Below are positions 47,724-57,294 of a stretch of DNA of 64,000 bases, one piece after another (position 1 is the first letter of the stretch; every line of letters starts with the position of its first letter). The notes beneath the pieces are model-generated. The model had not been told where the DNA came from, ran no database searches, and worked only from the letters and a program-made list of their open reading frames with translations. A program made the position numbers and the translations under genes. The DNA lies in NCBI GenBank assembly GCA_020186115.1, contig WSYJ01000054.1:59399-123398 (forward strand). The letters run 5' to 3'. This DNA comes from Histomonas meleagridis (taxonomy: Eukaryota; Parabasalia; Tritrichomonadida; Dientamoebidae).

Positions 47724-50021
47724 TTATTTTCCATTCGAAATTTCGTCACACAATTTATCCAATGAGATATTGTTCATGAACTCTTTGGAGAGCTCATCAA
47801 AATCTGTCTTAGGTATCCTGCCTGTTGAAGCTTCCCATCCTTCGTCAGAAATATATTCTTTGTTAACTGATGCAATATTTGCAATTACATCTTGTGGAAC
47901 TTCAGAAAGCATATTCTCCGTGTAAGGATAGTGGTTTGGCTGTACATCTGGCAGCGATGTAAAGGATGGGCGCTGATTATTACTTGAAGCAAGAGAACTT
48001 GGCGTGTATACAACAGATAGTGATGCTGAATTCTCATATCCATTAGATTGTTCTGTAGTCACACGATTCTTTCGTTGAGGCTTCTGAAGAAGGAGACTTT
48101 CTCTGATGCTTTGGTCTGATTCCATTTCTTTTATAAGTTTGATGATATCATCTAATGTCGATTGAGTAATTGTATTAAGTTGCCTGAGCTTGTTTAGGTC
48201 ACCACGAGGTAAGTGGAGTTTTCCAGCTACACCTTTTTGTCGCATTTCACTAAGAATTGATTTAAATTTATTTGGATCAGATAAACTATTACCATCAAAA
48301 TAAAGTTCATAAATTGGGTTTGGCGATGTGTACAGTTGCAATATAAGGTCAAATATTGCATTTCCAATATGGTTTTGGGAAATGTCTAATAATTTAACGG
48401 TTTTGTTTTGGCAGAGACCGTTAATGATCACTGGGAACGAGTCCGATAGGAAACGGTTTCCCTCGCCCGATATGCATAAATTAACGATAGAATTATTCAA
48501 TGCGATCGCTTTTGAAAAGTCGTTTAAAAACTGTGCGCCATTGTAGAAGCACGCCTTCATCGAAAGAAACGAAAGACTTTTTGCTTTTTTAAGGAACTCC
48601 AAGAAACCACTTTGAATTGGGTTACAATCATAAATTAGTTTGGTAATTGATTTACATTCGAATGTACTTAAAAATTCATCAAATGAATCCCAACATATCT
48701 TTGATTGGCTCGCATGCTTTATGGAAAGAGAGAAAAATGGATTGGCACTGTTTTTCTCTTGAACCATATTATCGATTGCAACAAATATCATTTTCATTGC
48801 ATTGTTATTCCAGTCAACATCATTCAAAACTAATGTGTCTAATTGTTGTGGTAATATAATATCACTTTGAATTGGTGATAAAAACGAATTCCCTGAAAGT
48901 CTTAACTCATTAAGGGAAATCTGTGGATATTTTGATAAAGCCATAAAGACTTGAGAAAGATCTAATGAACAGTTCATTAGATAGAGAATCTTAAGGTCAG
49001 GTAAAGAAGAAATAATATCCTCAAATTGGATAAAAAGAGTATCGCTCAACGATAGGGTGGTTAAGTTCTGAAATCCGAGGTTTTTCTTAAAAAGTGGAAT
49101 TAGCATTTTGTATCCTTTGATGTTGAGACCGTTTGTGATGAATAGAGCTTTGATATTCTTCTGGCTCACGAGTTTCGAGAGAGAATACGAGAAATCAGAA
49201 CCAAAGGAGTTGTTGTAAAAGCCCAGGCTTTGAACCTTTGAAAATTGGGAGGTTGAGAGTGAATCAGCAAAATCTTTAAATTGTGAATTGATTGATTCAT
49301 ATGATTCAATGGTAGTAATGGTTTGATTCTTTGCAACAAAATCTGCAAGAATTCCCCAATAAGAACCTCCATCAAAAGGTGCTGGTGCAACCACTCTGTG
49401 AATATCAGGAAAAACATTGAGAGCATCAAGAACTAGATCAATGTAATCAGGATATTCACTAAATGTCTCTAAGTTAAGTGCTTTTTGGCTTGGTGGTCCT
49501 TTTAATAAATTGGAAATTGTTTTATGAACTAATTGATAAAGACCTTTTGGTGGATTTCTAGAGGTAGTGTATGAAACAAATTTAATCCTATTTATCATGG
49601 CATCTACAGGTACTTTGATATCATCAATGAAAGATTTGGGAAATGAATAATTAGGAAGTTTCATTTTTGGAAGAATAGTCATTAAATTTCCTACAATGCT
49701 TTTAATTATATCTACAGTTTCTTCTGATTGAAATCGCAAAATTGTGGTTTTTGTATGAATTTCGAGAAAATTTGGAGTTTCATAACGTATAGTAGTAACA
49801 TTATCCCACTGAATCTTATCAGTTTGTTTTATGGATTTAAAAATCAGTTTTCTTTGTTGAAAAACGTAGAGATTAAAAATTGTGCATAAAAGATAGCAAT
49901 TGCTTGTTTCTCCTTTTTTTCGACTTTTTTTGATTGGCTTTACAAGAAATATGGTTTCCCTGTCATCTGTTATACGATTTTTAAGGTATTGAACAAACTG
50001 CTGTTGTTCTTCGCTTTCCAT
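47724..50021 (-). CDS. LRR protein with N-terminal PH-like region, CARMIL-like (second copy)
   Basis: 765 residues from the first ATG at 50021 (MESEEQQQF); the frame extends to 50045 only with TTG. Residues 1-120 form a PH-like region (NCYLLCTIFNLYVFQQRKLI). Leucine-rich repeats follow at about 190-620 (LPDLKILYLMNCSLDLSQVF, NKTVKLLDISQNHIGNAIFD), and then a Ser/Asn/Pro-rich tail ending KEFMNNISLDKLCDEISNGK. The layout and length match the gene at 1801-4224, but sequence identity is low, so the duplication is old. TGAAGTGAA (50116-50124) lies upstream. The CARMIL/actin link is inferred from domain order only. Confidence 0.75.
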   Translation of the reverse strand: MESEEQQQFVQYLKNRITDDRETIFLVKPIKKSRKKGETSNCYLLCTIFNLYVFQQRKLIFKSIKQTDKIQWDNVTTIRYETPNFLEIHTKTTILRFQSEETVDIIKSIVGNLMTILPKMKLPNYSFPKSFIDDIKVPVDAMINRIKFVSYTTSRNPPKGLYQLVHKTISNLLKGPPSQKALNLETFSEYPDYIDLVLDALNVFPDIHRVVAPAPFDGGSYWGILADFVAKNQTITTIESYESINSQFKDFADSLSTSQFSKVQSLGFYNNSFGSDFSYSLSKLVSQKNIKALFITNGLNIKGYKMLIPLFKKNLGFQNLTTLSLSDTLFIQFEDIISSLPDLKILYLMNCSLDLSQVFMALSKYPQISLNELRLSGNSFLSPIQSDIILPQQLDTLVLNDVDWNNNAMKMIFVAIDNMVQEKNSANPFFSLSIKHASQSKICWDSFDEFLSTFECKSITKLIYDCNPIQSGFLEFLKKAKSLSFLSMKACFYNGAQFLNDFSKAIALNNSIVNLCISGEGNRFLSDSFPVIINGLCQNKTVKLLDISQNHIGNAIFDLILQLYTSPNPIYELYFDGNSLSDPNKFKSILSEMRQKGVAGKLHLPRGDLNKLRQLNTITQSTLDDIIKLIKEMESDQSIRESLLLQKPQRKNRVTTEQSNGYENSASLSVVYTPSSLASSNNQRPSFTSLPDVQPNHYPYTENMLSEVPQDVIANIASVNKEYISDEGWEASTGRIPKTDFDELSKEFMNNISLDKLCDEISNGK

Positions 50022-50403
50022 TTTTGGGAGAAATATTTCATTCAATTTTTTGTCGGTTTTATTAAAAACTGAACTGTTTCAACACAATGTTTAAACTGCC
50101 GATTTGTGTTGAAAGTGAAGTGAATAAAAGACGTTATTTTTTTGGGTGTTCTTTCTAATGTAAGATTTTTTCCAGCATTTTAATATCATAGTATAAATTA
50201 ATGTTTATGTTATAACTAGATAGAAAATGCATTTTTTATTATCTTATAATTGTCATGAATTTTTAAATAATATATTAAATATTATTTTCGAGATTATTTG
50301 ATAAAAATATTTAATAACATTAAAATAGAATAAACTTATTTTTATAAAAATGAAAAAAAAAAAAAAAATTATTTAATTATATACAATATTTATTAAATAA
50401 TTA

Positions 50404-52773
50404 TTAAACATTTGAATTATTAATGTTATTAAATATTTTTTCAATTAATTCTTTAGCTTTTCCACCTTCTTCCACAAACTCATCAAATATTTCTTTTATT
50501 CCTGGGATACTTCCACAGAATTTTGTCCATTCAACGTTATGATCTGATATCATAAGTATACAATGAACTATTTGATATTTTGTTTTGATTTTTGTATTTT
50601 GATTAGAAGCAAGAAAAGCCAAAACTTTTGTTAAAGGATTTTGCACATTATCCCAAAAAGACAAAAACTCAAAATTCAACAAACCAATTACTAAAGAAAG
50701 TAATGCATTCGCAAAATCGAAAGCAGATTCATCATCTTCGTTATTCATATCATCCAATTGTAAAGCAACAGAACTTATAACTAATAAAATTTGCGGCAAA
50801 AATTGATGAATTTCATTTATATATATTTTTACTGCAAAAGAAAAAAATCGAATTATTAAAAGTTGTATTTCTCTTGGCGTATTAAAATCATTTAGTGACT
50901 CAAAAAACAAAGGAACAAACATTAATATACAATCAGAGATATTACAAGAAACCATTAAATATATTAAAGTAATTAACGCGGATTGATAATCTTCAAAAGA
51001 ATTATTCGCAACGATTTTATTTTTTATTAAAGTTAATGTTTGGCTTTTCATTATTTCTAGTTTTTCTTTTAATATTAAATGCATTTTACCGATTGCTTTA
51101 AGTGCAACATTGGAATTATCTGTTGATTGTAACACAATGAAAAAAGTATAAATTTCAGGAATTAAATTTTCGGGAATAAATTTGTTTTTTTCAATAATCG
51201 AACTAAATAAATAACAAATTGAAGCAAAAGATTCATCATTTTGATGATTCGTTTGTTTTATTTTCGAAAGAACTAAAACATTTTGATATATTTCATTAAT
51301 AATAACATCTGTTTTATTATATATTGTTGAAATTAAATCAATAATAACAGATAAATTATGCGGATTTTCAATTTGTAATGCAATATCAAATAAAATATTA
51401 ATTGAATTCGGATTTAATATTTGTGATATTGCAGATGCGGAATTAATTAAAAGATTTTTATTTTCAGAAAACAAAAAATTTAAACATTGATTTAAATAAC
51501 AAGAAAAATCAAATTGATTACTTAAAATTATTATTATTTTTAATCCAATTATTTGAAATGATGAATTATTATGATTTAAAAGATATGAAATTATCTCATT
51601 TATATTAATCTCAAAAGAAATACCTAACGAAATCAAAATTTCAACACAAGAAAAAACGATAAATCGAATATTTTCATTTTCATTTTTTAAATTTTTTTCA
51701 ATGAAATTTAGTAGAAATGAAATAATTTCATTCGGATACATTTCAATGAAAATAGAAAAAAGAGATTTAACAGCAATTGTTATTTCATTTTCTTCTTCAT
51801 CATTTCCATCCATTCTAATTGAAGATATTGACGATTGTATCATTTGTGAATAATTTTCGTTTAATATTTCGGGCGTTTGATAATAACAAATATTTATCCA
51901 AAATTTTATAATTATTAATTTTAAGTTTTCGTTTTGCACAGTGTTAAACAATGTTAAAGAAATGTTCATTAAATCAGGAACAACCTTCATAAAATCAATT
52001 GAAACATTCGATATTTTATACCATAACTTAAAAGAAAGTATCGAAAAATCTAAATTGATTAATGTATATTGTTTTAGTGTAATATAAAATTGTTGCATAT
52101 CAATAATATGAATAAATTGTTTGATTGTATGATAAAAAATATCAAATATTTTCGTTGGAAATGAGTTAGAATAAAATAATTGGAAAATTGGTGGCAAAAG
52201 AATTAATAATTGAGAATCACTAAGAGATAATTGCGATACTAAGTATTCTATACTATTAAGGACCCACTCGTTTGGAGTTTCTTGCAGACGCTGCGAAATG
52301 ATTTGTAAAAGTTGTGAATTTGAATCAAAAAATAATACTACAACCAAAAAATTACCCAGTGTTATAGAAGAGTGAAAACAAATGTCTTGTGAGTGGTGTG
52401 ATAATAAAAGGATTAAAACTTGAAAATATTGTAATAATAAATCATTTGGAAAATTATTTAAATAATTATGTGATGGAGTTATTTTATCTGATGGAAAAAT
52501 ATACCTCGAGGTAATTAATGTGATAATGCAAATTTTTTCTGGGATTTCTGAAGATTTTAATAAATTTACCAATGTTAATAAAATCTCAGTAGGCTTTTCT
52601 TTTATAGCGTTAATAAGGGAATTTTGAGCTTGTAAACATTCTGCATTTGATGGATCATATGCTGTCTCTAGACAACGTACCAGCCAATCCATAAGCAGGG
52701 CACCCTGTAAAGGTGACGATTGAAAAGAAGTTATCGTCTTTCCTCTTGAAGTTTGATTAAAGTAAGTCCACAT
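50404..52773 (-). CDS. Importin-beta/karyopherin-like HEAT repeat protein
   Basis: 789 residues, ATG at 52773. The entire chain is HEAT-type helix pairs (ALLMDWLVRCLETAYDPSNA, LLTLVNLLKSSEIPEKICI, VALKAIGKMHLILKEKLEIM). An acidic loop DGNDEEENE sits near residue 320, similar in position to acidic loops of karyopherins. The N-terminal pattern of short helices with a conserved block of about 40 residues per repeat fits an importin-beta-type transport receptor. No specific subfamily is recognisable, and other HEAT scaffolds remain possible. Confidence 0.6.
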   Translation of the reverse strand: MWTYFNQTSRGKTITSFQSSPLQGALLMDWLVRCLETAYDPSNAECLQAQNSLINAIKEKPTEILLTLVNLLKSSEIPEKICIITLITSRYIFPSDKITPSHNYLNNFPNDLLLQYFQVLILLLSHHSQDICFHSSITLGNFLVVVLFFDSNSQLLQIISQRLQETPNEWVLNSIEYLVSQLSLSDSQLLILLPPIFQLFYSNSFPTKIFDIFYHTIKQFIHIIDMQQFYITLKQYTLINLDFSILSFKLWYKISNVSIDFMKVVPDLMNISLTLFNTVQNENLKLIIIKFWINICYYQTPEILNENYSQMIQSSISSIRMDGNDEEENEITIAVKSLFSIFIEMYPNEIISFLLNFIEKNLKNENENIRFIVFSCVEILISLGISFEININEIISYLLNHNNSSFQIIGLKIIIILSNQFDFSCYLNQCLNFLFSENKNLLINSASAISQILNPNSINILFDIALQIENPHNLSVIIDLISTIYNKTDVIINEIYQNVLVLSKIKQTNHQNDESFASICYLFSSIIEKNKFIPENLIPEIYTFFIVLQSTDNSNVALKAIGKMHLILKEKLEIMKSQTLTLIKNKIVANNSFEDYQSALITLIYLMVSCNISDCILMFVPLFFESLNDFNTPREIQLLIIRFFSFAVKIYINEIHQFLPQILLVISSVALQLDDMNNEDDESAFDFANALLSLVIGLLNFEFLSFWDNVQNPLTKVLAFLASNQNTKIKTKYQIVHCILMISDHNVEWTKFCGSIPGIKEIFDEFVEEGGKAKELIEKIFNNINNSNV

Positions 52774-53248
52774 TGAAGCATAATATATTATTCAAAACTT
52801 TTTTTCACTAAAGGATTAATCTGATAGTGACGTATAAATGTGTCATATGATTAAAAAGGATATAATATTTATAAAATATTTATAACATTCGTGAAATTTT
52901 AAATTGCTTAGTGTAAAAATATATATGTGTAAAAAATTAGAGATTTTGTTCTGCCATGAATCCTGAATCATTAAAGAATCATCAAAGAAACAACACCCTT
53001 AATATGCATTTTTTGAAACTTTCAGCAATCAATAGAATATCAATATAATACAAATTTAAAATTATTAATGTAAAAATTTTAAGCTTTTTTGGTTTTAGAA
53101 TCATCGAAATCTGAAAAAAAAAAAAAAAATGCCTTGCAAAGTAAATTCAGGATCAGAACCAAAGAAAAACATCACTTAAATCATCAAACATTTACATATT
53201 CCTTTTCGCACATTCTCAAAAAAATCAATTCAATTTCACTTTATATTT
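52774..53248. other. Gene-free interval
   Basis: AT-rich, with an A-run at about 53113-53127. Nothing else seen. Confidence 0.65.
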
Positions 53249-54442
53249 TTACGTCGGTAATTCTATTCCTATTGACACCCAACCATTTCTCAGGTTATGA
53301 GGTCTTGCGAACACTTCGAGGTACATTAGTCCCGGGAATATTTCTTCGATCATTTCATACAACGAATCGGGTTTCTGACTTTGTCTAATTCCTCTTTGAT
53401 TCACCAGCAAACTTTGGAACTTATCGCGATTCATTTCGCTTGGTGGTTCACCTTTCAGGCCGATCAGCAAAGTTTCCTTATTATGTTGAAAATAATAACC
53501 ATGCGATGGCATATATCTTCCATACTTTGATATCTTTACCCAATTAATATGTCCAACAACTTGATATCCCCAATGTTTAAGCATCGTAACACCATTCGTT
53601 AGTTGCGATGCAATGACCCACATGAACAAATAGCCTCGATCCTGTACATAATGAAGAGGCATTTGCGCAATAATACTTGCGTCAAGTTGTTCATATGGAA
53701 TATTAACACCGCGAGTAACATTGGAGGTGGCAATGGGCCAGGGTGGGTCCATTGTGATGACATCAAACTTTTGGTGTCTGCCAAGTTCGGCCCAATCAAA
53801 GTCGCGAACGTCTGCGTTAATGGCGATTGAGTCTTCGAGGGTAGTGGAAAAGCCTGGAATGGCAACCGTGGTGTTTTCTTTTGGAAGAGGAAGACTTTGA
53901 ATTTCTTGCTCGGTTTTTTCGAGGAGGTCTTCAAGTTGCCTAAGTGTTAATTGGGTGAGATATGTATGATCTGTTTTAGCAAGTTCTTGTTTGTAACCGA
54001 ATTGTGAGAGATGGTCGGAGTTGTTGGGATTCCAATTTGGAATAAATGTAAGAACACCTTTTTCACCAGGTTTCATATACTTCTCAGGATTAAGAATGTT
54101 ATCTTTAATCTTGCTGTATGGAACAAAACGACATGGATTACCTGCAGGATCATGATTTAAATCATTGGAAGAATAATCATTAAAAGATTTGGGATTAACA
54201 TCAATGGAAAGGCTTCCAACAAAAGGAGTCTTCCTTTTATTTTTCTTTTTATTGTATAATTTTGTGGACCTTTCTTTGCGTCGAGTTCGCTTTTCCTGTT
54301 TTTTCTTAGAATTTGATCTTTTACTATAAGATTCTAATTCTTCCGAGTCTTCAAAATCACTATCGTCAGTATCTTCAAAACTTTCATCACTTGATGAATC
54401 ATAATAAGCAACAGGTTTTCGTTTTCGACACCTTTCGCTCAT
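53249..54442 (-). CDS. MT-A70 family adenine-N6 methyltransferase
   Basis: 397 residues from the first ATG at 54442; the upstream frame has only TTG. N-terminus: acidic Ser/Asp run then a strongly basic stretch (KKKQEKRTRRKERSTKLYNK), a likely nuclear signal. The catalytic domain carries VITMDPPWPI (DPPW, the SAM/adenine pocket), RGYLFMWVIASQLTNG, VVGHINWVKISKYGR, NKETLLIGLKG and LEVFARPHNLRNGWVSIGIE, all in the METTL3/IME4/MTA1 order. The intact DPPW marks an active member rather than METTL14. No CCCH zinc fingers are seen. The substrate could be mRNA (m6A) or DNA (6mA). It faces an SAH/MTA nucleosidase gene across 259 bp. Confidence 0.92.
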   Translation of the reverse strand: MSERCRKRKPVAYYDSSSDESFEDTDDSDFEDSEELESYSKRSNSKKKQEKRTRRKERSTKLYNKKKNKRKTPFVGSLSIDVNPKSFNDYSSNDLNHDPAGNPCRFVPYSKIKDNILNPEKYMKPGEKGVLTFIPNWNPNNSDHLSQFGYKQELAKTDHTYLTQLTLRQLEDLLEKTEQEIQSLPLPKENTTVAIPGFSTTLEDSIAINADVRDFDWAELGRHQKFDVITMDPPWPIATSNVTRGVNIPYEQLDASIIAQMPLHYVQDRGYLFMWVIASQLTNGVTMLKHWGYQVVGHINWVKISKYGRYMPSHGYYFQHNKETLLIGLKGEPPSEMNRDKFQSLLVNQRGIRQSQKPDSLYEMIEEIFPGLMYLEVFARPHNLRNGWVSIGIELPT

Positions 54443-54701
54443 ATTCGGTTTGTTCCTTCTGTAAACTATTGAAACATATCGATCATATTCGATTGAATTT
54501 ATTTTGTGCAAGATGTTTAATGAAAGGATAAATAGTTATAAAAAAATCATTAGTATCATCTAACAGCAAAAACCAAAGGCACAATATTCATCATTCGAAA
54601 TTTAATAAATTTAATTAGTCCTCCATAAAATTTCAAAATAAAAAATCATTGTACGTTTAAAAATTCTTAAATCGTAAAATTGGGGCACCCTCGGTCGATA
54701 A
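54443..54701. promoter_or_regulatory. Divergent intergenic region between methyltransferase and nucleosidase
   Basis: 259 bp separate the two ATGs, so both promoters must lie here. It includes GTACGTTTAAA and the GC-richer GGGGCACCCTCGG just before the nucleosidase start. No AACGGY element is present. Confidence 0.5.
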
Positions 54702-55442
54702 ATGAATAAAATGATTGCAAAGAGAATAGGTTTTATTGAAGCCATGACTTATGAGTTAGACGAGCTTGTCAAAAGGTTCACAAAAGAACAAACAAAAGTA
54801 GAAGAAATATATGGAAAAAAATTTTATATTGTTCAATATTCAAATTTGGAACTGATCATTACATTAAGCGGAGTTGGAAAAGTTAATTCAGCACTTACAA
54901 CAACTGTAATGATTATGAAATACGACCCGGATATTATTATTAATGTAGGAGTTGCAGGTGGATTTAAAGAAGGACAAAAACTTCTTGATTTGTTCATTGC
55001 AGAAGAATTTATTTACACGGATGTGGATGCAACAAATTTTGGATTTCTTCCTGGTCAAGTTCCTTATGATCAACCAAGATATAATAATGTATCAAAAGAA
55101 TTAATTCAAATGATAAAAGAATTAGAAAGTGAATCAAAGATTCCAACGAAAGTTCATTACGGGCTTTTGGGTTCATCTGATTCGTTTATAAGAACTGATG
55201 AGCAAGTTCAAAAAATCAAAGAATTGTTCAGCGATGTCGCATGCGTTGAAATGGAGGGAACTTCAATTGCCCAAATATGTACTAAATTTAATAAGCCTGT
55301 CTTGTCAATAAGATCTTTTAGTGACATCGCTATTGAAAAAAAGGATAACACAGTTGACTTTGAAAACCTTTTGGAAGTTGCTACGAAAACAAGCACAGAT
55401 CTTTGTATGGCCCTTCTGGATAAAATTTCAAGCCAGCAATAA
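54702..55442 (+). CDS. 5'-methylthioadenosine/S-adenosylhomocysteine nucleosidase
   Basis: 246 residues. The motifs are those of the bacterial MTAN/Pfs family: IGFIEAMTYELDEL (Glu at the E. coli Glu12 position), LSGVGKVNSALTTT, IINVGVAGGF, SDSFI, CVEMEGTSIAQIC (substrate-binding Glu) and SIRSFSDIA (catalytic Asp). The enzyme hydrolyses SAH and MTA to free adenine, removing the inhibitor that methyltransferases produce. This family is mainly bacterial, which suggests lateral gain in a trichomonad ancestor, though base composition has already drifted to the host level. It is transcribed away from the MT-A70 gene. The stop overlaps a TAAA signal. Confidence 0.93.
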   Translation: MNKMIAKRIGFIEAMTYELDELVKRFTKEQTKVEEIYGKKFYIVQYSNLELIITLSGVGKVNSALTTTVMIMKYDPDIIINVGVAGGFKEGQKLLDLFIAEEFIYTDVDATNFGFLPGQVPYDQPRYNNVSKELIQMIKELESESKIPTKVHYGLLGSSDSFIRTDEQVQKIKELFSDVACVEMEGTSIAQICTKFNKPVLSIRSFSDIAIEKKDNTVDFENLLEVATKTSTDLCMALLDKISSQQ

Positions 55443-55657
55443 ATTCATGAAAAAGGTCCCTATTGACTAAAAAAATTTAATTTGAAATGTTTAAAACTAC
55501 CGTGTATTTAATCTGTGAAATTGCAGAAGGGTAGAGTTGTTTTATAGCATCATCAAACCAATGCATTAATTCTTTATAAGTGTTGTGAAGCGGTTGAGGT
55601 TAAATTTTGTGTAGTATACTAATATATTACAAATTATTAAAATTTTTAAAATTGAAT

Positions 55658-55729
55658 TCCGATATCGTTCATCGGTTAGGATATGTGGTTTTCATCCACG
55701 GGAGCGGGGTTCGACTCCCCGTATCGGAA
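55658..55729 (+). tRNA. tRNA-Glu (anticodon TTC)
   Basis: A complete cloverleaf can be drawn. Acceptor TCCGATA pairs with TATCGGA (55722-55728), and the discriminator is A. The anticodon stem TGTGG/CCACG encloses the loop TTTTCAT with anticodon TTC (55691-55693). The T stem CGGGG/CCCCG encloses TTCGACT. There is no intron. A Pol III terminator T-run follows at once. Confidence 0.95.
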
Positions 55730-55732
55730 AGA

Positions 55733-55742
55733 TTTTTTTTTA
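55733..55742 (+). terminator. RNA polymerase III terminator
   Basis: A run of ten T residues three bases after the mature tRNA-Glu 3' end. Confidence 0.85.
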
Positions 55743-55815
55743 ATTTTTCTCCCTGTCTTCAAATGTGTAACACCAATAAAAAGTGGTAACGGAGGTGTTA
55801 TTCTAATCTATATAT

Positions 55816-56296
55816 TTGATTTCATTTTTTGGTTTTCTAAGATTTTCCGAATTATCAAATCTTGAGTTTAAAGACATTAAAATTGAAGAAGATGGAATTT
55901 CTTTAAATATTAAACGATCAAAAAATGATCCATTGTCATGTGGTACTATGTGTTTCATAATAAAGGGTGACCCTATCAAGCAACAGCATAATCCGTTTAA
56001 TTGGGTTCAACTTCTATTTTCTGCTCAAACAATTCGACCAAAATGTAAAGGTTTTTAAATTTTCTAATAAAACATTCTCGAGAAAAATCAAAAGTATAAT
56101 GATGAATATTGGAATTAAAGAACACAATGAATATTCTTCCCATTCCCTTAGGAAAGGCGGAGCGAATGCTGCCCCAAAACTGTTCATCCAAGATAATGTA
56201 ATTCGACGCCATGGAAGATGGCGATACACGATATTTATGGAATACACCAAAATGGAACGAAAAGATGCTGGAACAATAATATCCACCTTAATTTAA
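55816..56296 (+). pseudogene. Tyrosine recombinase/integrase relic
   Basis: The catalytic region is readable across two frames. GFLRFSELSNLEFKDI (first Arg, as in ARxxGLRxSEL) and IKRSKNDP are in the first. After a shift near 56030, HSLRKGGANAA (H-x-L-R box) and GRWRYTIFMEYTKM (Trp/His position and the nucleophilic Tyr) are in the second. The N-terminal half is missing. The element begins within about 90 bp of the tRNA-Glu 3' end. It is most likely debris of a tyrosine-recombinase transposon. Confidence 0.75.
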
Positions 56297-56368
56297 TAAA
56301 AAATCATTAAAAAAAATTGTTTTATTTTAGTCCAACATTATGGAAGGAGGGTACGATCGAAACCGCTC

Positions 56369-56381
56369 GCACCTTCGGTGC
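56369..56381. repeat. Small GC-rich hairpin
   Basis: GCACC-TTC-GGTGC stem-loop set in CGCTCGCA-like flanks, standing out from AT-rich surroundings. Similar CGCTCGC-rich patches occur near 61505-61552 and 63785-63805. Confidence 0.5.
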
Positions 56382-57294
56382 TCGCATTTAATATATATAT
56401 TTTGACAGACAAAATATATAATGTATATGAATAATTAGATGTACATTTTAAATAAATTTATTTTTCCGTTTTAAATAATTCTTTAATAATCTTTTTGTAT
56501 TTCTTAGGTAAATCTTTATGACAATTATCAATCCCAAATGTTAAGAAATATGATAATTTCTTGTTTTAAATTTCTTTCAAGATTTTATTTAATTCGTCAC
56601 TCGTCTTTATAAATTTTAATATAGTTGTGTTGTGATGCGATTAAATCAATCACAGTAATTATAACTTTTTCTTAGATGGAACACAAATATAAGTGTCGAT
56701 TTACTTTCGGAATATTGTAAGATAGATCAATAAGTGGTTTATTCATCGCTGTCATATGTGAATAATATTGAAGACCTGGAAATCCTTGAATAAATACCAT
56801 TAATGGAATAGTTCTCGTAGGGTTATCAAATTTATATATATTTCGTTTAGATATTCTCAATTATTGTCCAATATCAATCGGATTACTTGATGGTATAGAT
56901 AATCCAATGATTCATATTTTATTATTTATCATCTTTTGAATTCGATAGATAATATTTTCAGAAATATGTTCATTCTCACTTCCAATTATTTCAAGTTCAT
57001 CAATGATTATTAATGATATATTAATTTTAATATTTTTACTCGTTAAATAATATGAAAATGAATCCCATTTCTTAACAGTACTAAATATAATACGAAATTG
57101 TTCATAATTTCTTTCAAGTTCATTAGCTAAATTAGAATAACGTTTCTCAAAATCCAATATATCTGTATTCTTTATACATATCTTGAAATGATAAAATATA
57201 TATAATTTTTGTTATATCACTTTCTAATTCTTTACAAATAGCTATTTCTCTAACAATAATATGCCCCGTTTTATTTGAAGAACATAATAATATA

